Positions 57,361 through 64,000 of a stretch of 64,000 nucleotides of DNA are shown in pieces. Location: positions 124,001 to 188,000 of the forward strand of contig JACGCN010000004.1 of assembly GCA_014905825.1 (NCBI GenBank). The letters run 5' to 3'. Both the position numbers and the translations under genes were made by a program. Below the pieces are notes generated by a model. The model saw only the letters and a list, made by a program, of their open reading frames with translations. It did no database searches and was not told the DNA's origin. The first letter of the stretch is position 1. Each line of letters opens with the position of its first letter. The stretch is from Lyophyllum atratum (lineage: Eukaryota; Basidiomycota; Agaricomycetes; Agaricales; Lyophyllaceae).

Positions 57361-60300
57361 ATGTTCTCGTCCAACGCAGCAAAGAAATCGAAAAAGAAAG
57401 GCGGAGGCACAGCAAGTTTGAACTTCTTCCGGAACCTGATTGCGCGACCCAAGTCAGCCACCGCCTCGGCTAGCCATTCGAATTCATCTCGAGATTCTCT
57501 CTCTCCTGTGTCTGGCGTTCACGATCCTGCACCAGGAAGTGCTGCAGGAACTGTATCAGGTAAGTTTATGACTCTATCTCAATGTCATTGACGACGACTC
57601 AACCTCTCTCCAGGCGGCAGTGCTACCTCGCATCCGGGTATGTACTATCTACTATCCTGGGTTCCTTTCCCGCAGATCTAACGGACTCAGCCCACTCTCC
57701 AGATCCTAACCCCCCCGCCCGCTCGATTAGACCTCCTTCATCAACCGTTCCAAATCCGTTTGGTTCCCTCACTGTCCGTCAAGGTGAGGCGCGATAAGCC
57801 GAGTCTTTCTGTTTGATGAGATTTAAATCGCACACCTCTCGAAGAGGACGGCCATGAAACCAGCCTTACCCCCACCGCCGAACCAGGCTCTCAAACTCAC
57901 GTTTCGGATCGGGGGGTGACCGTAAAAGAGGGTCTTGGAGTGGCTTCGCGGTTTGCGCAAACGCTCCTCAAGAGGGTGGCGGATTGTGTCGACACCAATC
58001 CAGTCAAGTTGGCATTTTCCATTGCTAAGGTGATCATCCAGATGAAGGATGTGAGTCGTCTTTTTTGTATCTCGGGCACTGGCTAATCATTATTTCAGGC
58101 GGTCGGAGACAACAAGGACCAGCTTGTACAACGCCTCGAAGACACGGCGAACAGACTCGTGGCTGTGGAGAGGACTGTGGGTATCGGTATTCCGAAGGCT
58201 GCCGAACAGCAGATGGAGAGACTCACTCGGTACGTTGGCTTCCCTTACCAGATGGCATATCATGATGAAGACGTCACCATTCAGGACCCTTCAGGAAGAA
58301 ATGAAGAAGTTACAGGATCTCGCCAACAAATCGCTAGTCATACAGATACTAGACCATGAAGAATATCAAAAGATTATTGGGCAAATTTTTCAACGCGTGA
58401 ACGACGCTACGGCGTCCTTCCAGGTGAATACTCTTACATTCATTTAAGGTTGTATATCTGCTCATTGTTCGTTCCCAGCTCGAGATGGCGAACAGCATCC
58501 AGGAGACGGCGAACATGATACGTGACGATACCAAGGCGAGTATATTGGTTTCCTGGCTTGTGACCGACACTGAACAATCAAACAGAAAGCGGCCCTGAGC
58601 AGTCTGCATCCTTCCAAGAAGGCTGACCACAGAAGCGTTCTCGATCAGCAGGTGCTGAAGCGTGAAGAGTGTACACCCAACACGCGCGTCAAGATACTGG
58701 AAGACATAAGCAAGTGGGCAAACGATTCCTCATCGGATAGCGCGCGTGTCTTTTGGCTGACCGGACAAGCTGGCTCCGGAAAAACCACCATTGCATATAC
58801 TATAGCCAAACAGATCGAGAGGGGTGGCAATGCCAACCAACTTACCGTCTTCGGCGGCAGCTTTTTCTGCTCGCGGCAATTCGAAGAAACACGAGAACAG
58901 ACCCGTATCCTGCCTACCATAGCCTACTACCTCGCTCGTAAATGCAAACCGTATGCAGATGCCTTACACGTCGCTGACAAATTCGACACCGTCGATTACG
59001 ATGTCCCCACCCAGCTGATGGATCTCCTTCTGGCTCCTTGGCAGCAGTCCGAAGCCATACGCGGTCCAAAATCCCCACCATATATCATTGTCATCGATGC
59101 TCTCGATGAAATCAAGGGCGACGGAGGGTCGACTTTCCTACGGGAGCTACTCGGTGCAATCAACAAATACGATTTACGAGGACTCAAGTTTCTGGTGACC
59201 AGCCGGTCAGATCCTGAACTCGCTAAGCTCTGCGAGGCATTCACGTCTGAGGCTGTCTGCCGCCTCCAAGACGTGCCAGTCGAGGAGGCGAAGTCAGACG
59301 TAGAGACGTACATGAAGGCCAAGCTGCCGAAGAAACTCGCCGACATGCCAGAGCTGGCCGAGGTTGTGCGTCGAGCAGGTGGTCTATTCATCTACGCTGC
59401 GACGGCGGTGAGGTACTTGACCTTACCTAGATCGCTTACGGTCAAAGAGCAGATGAAGATGCTCAAGGGCCTCGCTTCTAAATCATACGAAGCGGCTTCT
59501 GCAGGCGACGCTACATCCCTGATCGATGAATTATACCGGGAAATTATGTACGACGCGTTTTCAAGGTTCAATGGGGAGTTCTTGACTCACCGACTGCGCA
59601 TCCTTTATACCTTCCTGTGTACGGGGGAACGCACATCTACCTCCGTCGTTGCCGCGCTCCTCTCGGACGACGATGATGATGATGAGGTCGCAAGGGCCGT
59701 TCTTGACTCTCTGCACCCCGTGCTCTATACCCAAGACAATCAAGTCTTTTGGTACCACGCTTCCTTCCCGGACTTCATTTTTGATCAAACCCGGTCGAAC
59801 TTCCGTATCCGTGAGGAGAAGTACAAATTCTGGTGCGACGAATCAGACCACCACAGGCGTCTCGGTGAATCTTGCTTCCGGATCATGAAGTCTGGTTTGC
59901 GATTCAACATGGGCGATATATCTTCATCCTTTCTGTTCGACCGGGACAACGCCACCGCACTGTCTGAGCAGCTTAACAAAAACATCAATGCTGTCCTTAG
60001 GTACTCGTCTCACCACTGGGTTCATCACTTGCCCTCGCGCGACTTGGTTGATGCCGATAACCTTTGTGATTGCATTTCGGAGTTCCTTAAAATTCGTGTT
60101 CTGTTCTGGATCGAGGCTATGAACCTGCTCGGATTCCGCAATCAGTGTACTCCCATGCTTCAATGTGCGCGCCAGTGGGTATTAAAGGTACGGAATCATA
60201 TGGTTTAAGATATTTCACAACAACTAAACTCGTCATCCAGTGCGGAAAAAGTCAGTTGGAATTAGCGCGTGACATTAATGAAACGGCCAATTTTGCTACC

Positions 60301-62535
60301 CATTTCACTGGGAGCCCAGCTGCTGAATCGACACCGCACTTGTATATCTCGGCGTTGGCAACATGGTCACGAGCCACCAATCTCTGTCGGAACTGGAAAA
60401 AGCAATTCTCTCGCATCCCTGTCTTTACTCATACCAAAGGCAGCGTCGAGCTGCCATTGCTGACGGTACAGGCTGGGAGTCGGATCAATGCTGTTGCGGT
60501 TTCGAGTGACGGCATGCAGATTGTGTCTGGCTTGCATGACAATTCTATGCGGGTGTGGGATGCGTCGACAGGTGCAGAGCTGAAGGTGCTGAAGGGCCAC
60601 ACTGGTGATGTCAACTCAGTCGCATTTTCGAGCGACAGCACACAGATTGTGTCTGGCTCGTATGACCGTTCTGTGCGGGTGTGGGATGTGTCGACAGGTG
60701 CAGAGGTCAAGGTGCTGAAGGGCCACACCGGCTGGGTCACCTCAGTCGCATTTTCGAGCGACGGCACACAGATTGTGTCTGGCTCGCATGACAAGTCTGT
60801 GCGGGTGTGGGATGCATTGACAGGTGCGGAGCTGAAGGTGCTGAAGGGCCACACTGGTGATGTCAACTCAGTCGCATTTTCGAGCGGCAGCACGCAGATT
60901 GTGTCTGGCTCATTTGACAAGTCTGTGCGGGTGTGGGATGCATCAACAGGTGCGGAGCTGAAAGTGCTGAAGGGCCACAGTGGTGATGTCAACTCAGTCG
61001 CATTTTCGAGCGACAGCACGCAGATTGTGTCTGGCTCATTTGACAAGTCTGTGCGGGTGTGGGATGCGTCAACAGGTGCAAAGGTGAAGGTGCTGAAGGG
61101 CCACACCAACGCGGTCGTCTCAGTCGCATTTTCGAGCGACGGCACGCAGATTGTGTCTGGCTCATTTGACAAGTCTGTGCGGGTGTGGGATGCGTCGACA
61201 GGTGCAGAGCTGAAGGTGCTGAAGGGCCACACTGGTGATGTCAACTCAGTCGCGTTTATGAGCAACAGCACACAGATTGTGGCTGGCTCAGATGATGGGT
61301 CTGTGCGGGTGTGGGATGCATCGACAGGTTCACAGGTGAAGGTGCTGAATGGTCACACTGACTCGGTGACTTCAGTCGCATTTTCGAGCGGCGGCACGCA
61401 GATTGTGTCTGGCTCGGATGACGGGTCTGTGCGGGTGTGGGATGCATCGACAGGTTCACAGGTGAAGGTGCTGAATGGTCACACTGACTCTTCAGTCGCA
61501 TTTTCGAGCGGCGGCACACAGATTGTGTCTGGCTCGCATGACAAGTCTGTGCGGGTGTGGGATGCATCGACAGGTGCGGAGCTGAAGGTGCTGAAGGGCC
61601 ACACCAACTTGGTCCTCTCAGTCGCATTTTCGAGCGATGGCACACAGATCGTTTCCGGCTCGGATGACGGGTCTGTGCGGGTGTGGGATGCATCGACAGG
61701 TGCGGAGCTGAAGGTGCTGAAGGGCCACACCAACTTGGTCCTCTCAGTCGCATTTTCGAGCGATGGCACACAGATCGTTTCCGGCTCGGATGACGGGTCT
61801 ATGCGGGTGTGGGATGCATCGACAGGTGCGGAGCTGAAGGTGCTGAAGGGCCACACTGGTGATGTCAACTCAGTCGCATTTTCGAGCGGCAGCACGCAGA
61901 TTGTGTCTGGCTCATCTGACAAGTCTGTGCGGGTGTGGGATGCGTCAACAGGTGCAGAGGTCAAGGTGCTGAAGGGCCACACCGGCTGGGTCACCTCAGT
62001 CGCATTTTCGAGCGACGGCACACAGATTGTGTCTGCCTCGCATGACAATTCTGTGCGGGTGTGGGATGTGTTGACAGGTGCGGAGCTGAAGGTGCTGAAG
62101 GGCCACACTGGTGATGTCAACTCAGTCGCATTTTTAAGCGGCAGCACGCAGATTGTGTCTGGCTCAGCTGACGAGTCTGTGCGGGTGTGGGATGTGTCAA
62201 TAGGCGCAGAAATGAAGGTGCCGAAGGGCCACACCACTGGCAGCGGGCTCAACTCGGTCCCTTTTTTGATCAACAGCATGCAGAATTCTTCTGACAAATC
62301 TGCTATCCAGGTGGACGGCTTGATCAACTCTGTTTGGAATCTGGCAGATACAAATTGGATCATCTCTTCCCAGAGGAAAGAACATCTCATGTGGGTGCCA
62401 CCAGCAGCACAAGTGTCTGAACCATCCAATATCCTCGTTATCTCTCGCCATGGTTTCGGCTCTGTTGACTTTCAACAATCCATGATAGGTGTACATTGGG
62501 TCCGCTGTTACACACCATCGAAGTCCGAGGTGTAA
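57361..62535 (+). CDS. NACHT-WD40 NOD-like receptor (NWD/HET-E type)
   Basis: Model join(57361..57559,57614..57637,57691..57783,57845..58050,58099..58229,58285..58423,58479..58535,58586..60187,60241..62535), 1581 aa. Eight introns of 48-61 nt, all in phase; the seventh (58536-58585) uses GC-AG. Signal-transducing STAND ATPase, the fungal counterpart of immune NLRs, often tied to non-self recognition. The N-terminus is basic and Ser-rich, then a helical region (~100-280). NACHT: Walker A GQAGSGKTT (~343-351), Walker B IIVIDALDE (~455), then FLVTSRSDPEL. A helical linker leads to fourteen WD40 repeats (~899-1482) and a unique ~100-residue tail. In the HET-E/HET-D relatives the repeats bind the ligand; here that is inferred. 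No HET or other known N-terminal effector domain is recognised. The first ATG of a Lys-rich start was chosen because it lies in the open exon with a consensus donor. Confidence 0.88.
60484..62235 (+). repeat. Fourteen near-identical 126-bp WD40 repeats
   Basis: Units of 42 codons start about every 126 bp (60604, 60730, 60856, 60982, 61108, 61234, 61360, 61486, 61606, 61732, 61858, 61984, 62110). Unit 9 is 6 bp short (GGTGAC lost, two codons). Units 10 and 11 are almost identical. The framework VAFSSD.TQIVSGS.D.SVRVWD hardly varies. Change concentrates at the start of each unit (GDVN, GWVT, NAVV, DSVT, NLVL) and the S-x-D-x turn (SYDR, SHDK, SFDK, SDDG, SSDK, SHDN, SADE). Confidence 0.95.
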
Positions 62536-62940
62536 TGGACCAGAACTCCCATCATACTCAATTATATCTTCAGCCAACTTACTTTTCATCTCTTTTTCTC
62601 GCATCATTGTCATCGTTTTGTTATCTCCCTACCTTCATCCGTAGAAAGTACTTGGACTCTAGTGTATTGCTCGTTTGACATACCACATTGACCTTCTGTA
62701 ACCTCAGCTGGCCGATAGCTTATGAAGTTATGCGCAAATGGAACGGTTTGTGCCACCCTTCGACGAACCCGAAAAGTCCGAACATCTCTTCTTTGCTAGA
62801 CCATCCATCCGCAATCAGGCGTACAGTATAGCGAAAAAGCACCCGCCCAGTGAGATAGGTATACCACACCACACATTTCATCCAATGCAAGAGTTGAAAG
62901 CAAGCATCCCCCGCGCATCCCGTCACATCATGCACCATGT
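62536..62940. other. Convergent 3' intergenic region
   Basis: About 400 bp between the ends of two converging genes; no gene seen. Confidence 0.5.
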
Positions 62941-64000
62941 TCACGTTGAGCTGAGACTCTGATTCTCCATAATCTGGGTGAACATCTGCGCTGCTGCCTG
63001 CCCAACCCCCAATGTCCCGAACTAGAAGGAATCACCAATTAATCTCGCATCCCATGCCGTTTTGATCTTAGGTGAACAGACCTTATAGGCAGGGACCTCA
63101 TGGCCAGCTCCATAGATGCGGATATACGAAAACGTGCCGGCATTCTTGTATTGAGCAGCCCGCTGACCGGCGACGGTGTAAGTGGCGAATTGTTGCTGCT
63201 GGTAGAGTGAGGTAAATTTAGTATTCAGCTTGTCGACCTATCATGGTGTTAGTTCCGCTAGCGATGTATGCAACGTTTCTTTAGTTTACCATAGCTTCCA
63301 CGCCGTTGAAGTTCAGAATGTAATCCTAACGTAAACGCGATCAACTCATGCATACCACCCTACCGAAAGTAGATAGGCGACTAACCGCATCTCCGTCGAA
63401 TACGATAGTCCTGACCTGAGTATTACATATGTTAGTGCGGGCATCGAGCTCGAGGTCTTGGAACGCCTACGCCAGCGTTGATTACGGTCTCTAAATCCGG
63501 ACGTGAATTCCTCATCCAGTCCCCTGTGACAACGGTAAGTTAATGTCCCTAGTAACGCCTTTCACCACCAACCTGTCGCTGCGAAGTTATCGTAGACGTC
63601 TCGGTTTGTTTCCTGCCATGTCGACTCCGCGCCAATCTTCGAGGCAATGGACCTTAAATAGTTAGTGATGTCGGCTGGGTAGGGATCCGGATTCGGCGTG
63701 GGGACGTAGTAAACCTTCATAAGAGACTCTGTCAGTCGTAAGGCCGCCAAGGAGAACAGAAGATGAATCACATCGAAATTTCCAGCTAAAGGCGACAGAA
63801 TGTTGTTGTTGCAGAAGTTCTGTGCTGCAGAACAAACTGCGTCGGAACCACCATTGTTGCAGGCCGTGATCTGCAGCATGCAAGGTCAACAGAAGTCAAA
63901 CATGAGTATGGACTCCTTTACCTGCGTACGACAGCCATTCGAAGATGTCCAAGATGCATTCGCGCGCGAAATTACCGATGCTGACACCAACGGGTGGTAT
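62941..64000 (-). CDS. Serine carboxypeptidase S10, 3' part (partial)
   Basis: Secreted or vacuolar serine carboxypeptidase; only the C-terminal half is in the window and the gene runs past 64000. Exons read, in order: YHPLVSASVISRANASW and GC (64000-63922), then ITACNNGG and CSAAQNFCNN, VYYVPTPNPDPYPADI, YLRSIASKIGA, GDWMRNSRPDL, RTIVFDGDADYILNFNG (catalytic Asp), and RIYGAGHEVPAYK (catalytic His in the GH.VP motif). It ends with QAAAQMFTQIM. All introns seen are GT-AG and in phase. The nucleophile Ser motif (GESYGG) would lie outside the window. Paired Cys suggest disulfides, as in the family. Confidence 0.9.

Noticed and set aside
60429..61271. Long minus-strand open frames across the WD40 tract (also 61256-61771 and 61479-62429)
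   Set aside because: They are shadows of the plus-strand repeats; the repeat period is a multiple of three, so the opposite frames stay open as well.
1..64000. CRISPR arrays, bacterial operons or riboswitches
   Set aside because: Spliced genes and protein families show eukaryotic nuclear DNA; no regularly spaced short repeats with unique spacers were seen.

Overview
The window reads as nuclear DNA of a filamentous basidiomycete, most likely an Agaricomycete. Genes on both strands are cut by many GT-AG introns of about 45-65 nt. Families present include BTB, F-box, NACHT-WD40, TET/JBP-like dioxygenase and DUF6570-type Helitron, a mix typical of mushroom-forming fungi. No database search was run; family names come from motifs read in translated exons. 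Exon joins were built by hand and checked for reading phase.

Left edge (1-6.5 kb): the 5' end of 2-oxoglutarate dehydrogenase E1 (minus strand) is followed by gene-poor DNA with two tandem-repeat patches. Next comes an intact seven-exon minus-strand gene for a TET/JBP-like 2OG-Fe(II) dioxygenase (4.3-6.1 kb) that no single open frame reveals.

Mobile block (6.5-27 kb): two direct repeats of about 460 bp (6473-6932 and 26513-26975), each with the same pair of perfect hairpins, bracket about 20 kb in which every recognised gene is on the plus strand. It starts with a 2362-aa Helitron Rep-helicase whose first exon is a retropepsin-like domain lacking its catalytic Asp. Four accessory genes follow: two paralogues of an unknown family (16.7 and 24.5 kb), an 896-aa unknown protein (19.1 kb), and a 446-aa protein that looks like a diverged copy of the Helitron's own N-terminal region (22.7 kb). 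This block is the best candidate for an undescribed system: a Helitron-type element with co-directional cargo between long direct repeats.

Accessory/housekeeping mix (27-57 kb): F-box plus nucleotidyltransferase-like protein, small acidic protein, BTB protein, F-box protein with a duplicated 3' end, truncated RecQ helicase, ATG4 pseudogene between two 74-bp direct repeats, MFS transporter, a second F-box protein, two divergent DUF4139 paralogues (one frameshifted) around an intron-containing tRNA-Gly, a UBE2K-type E2 with UBA domain, a GNAT acetyltransferase, a prolyl-hydroxylase-like 2OG oxygenase, the ARF GAP GLO3, and an F-box gene fragment.

Right edge (57-64 kb): a nine-exon NACHT-WD40 NOD-like receptor with fourteen nearly identical 42-residue WD40 repeats, then the 3' part of a serine carboxypeptidase (S10) running off the window.
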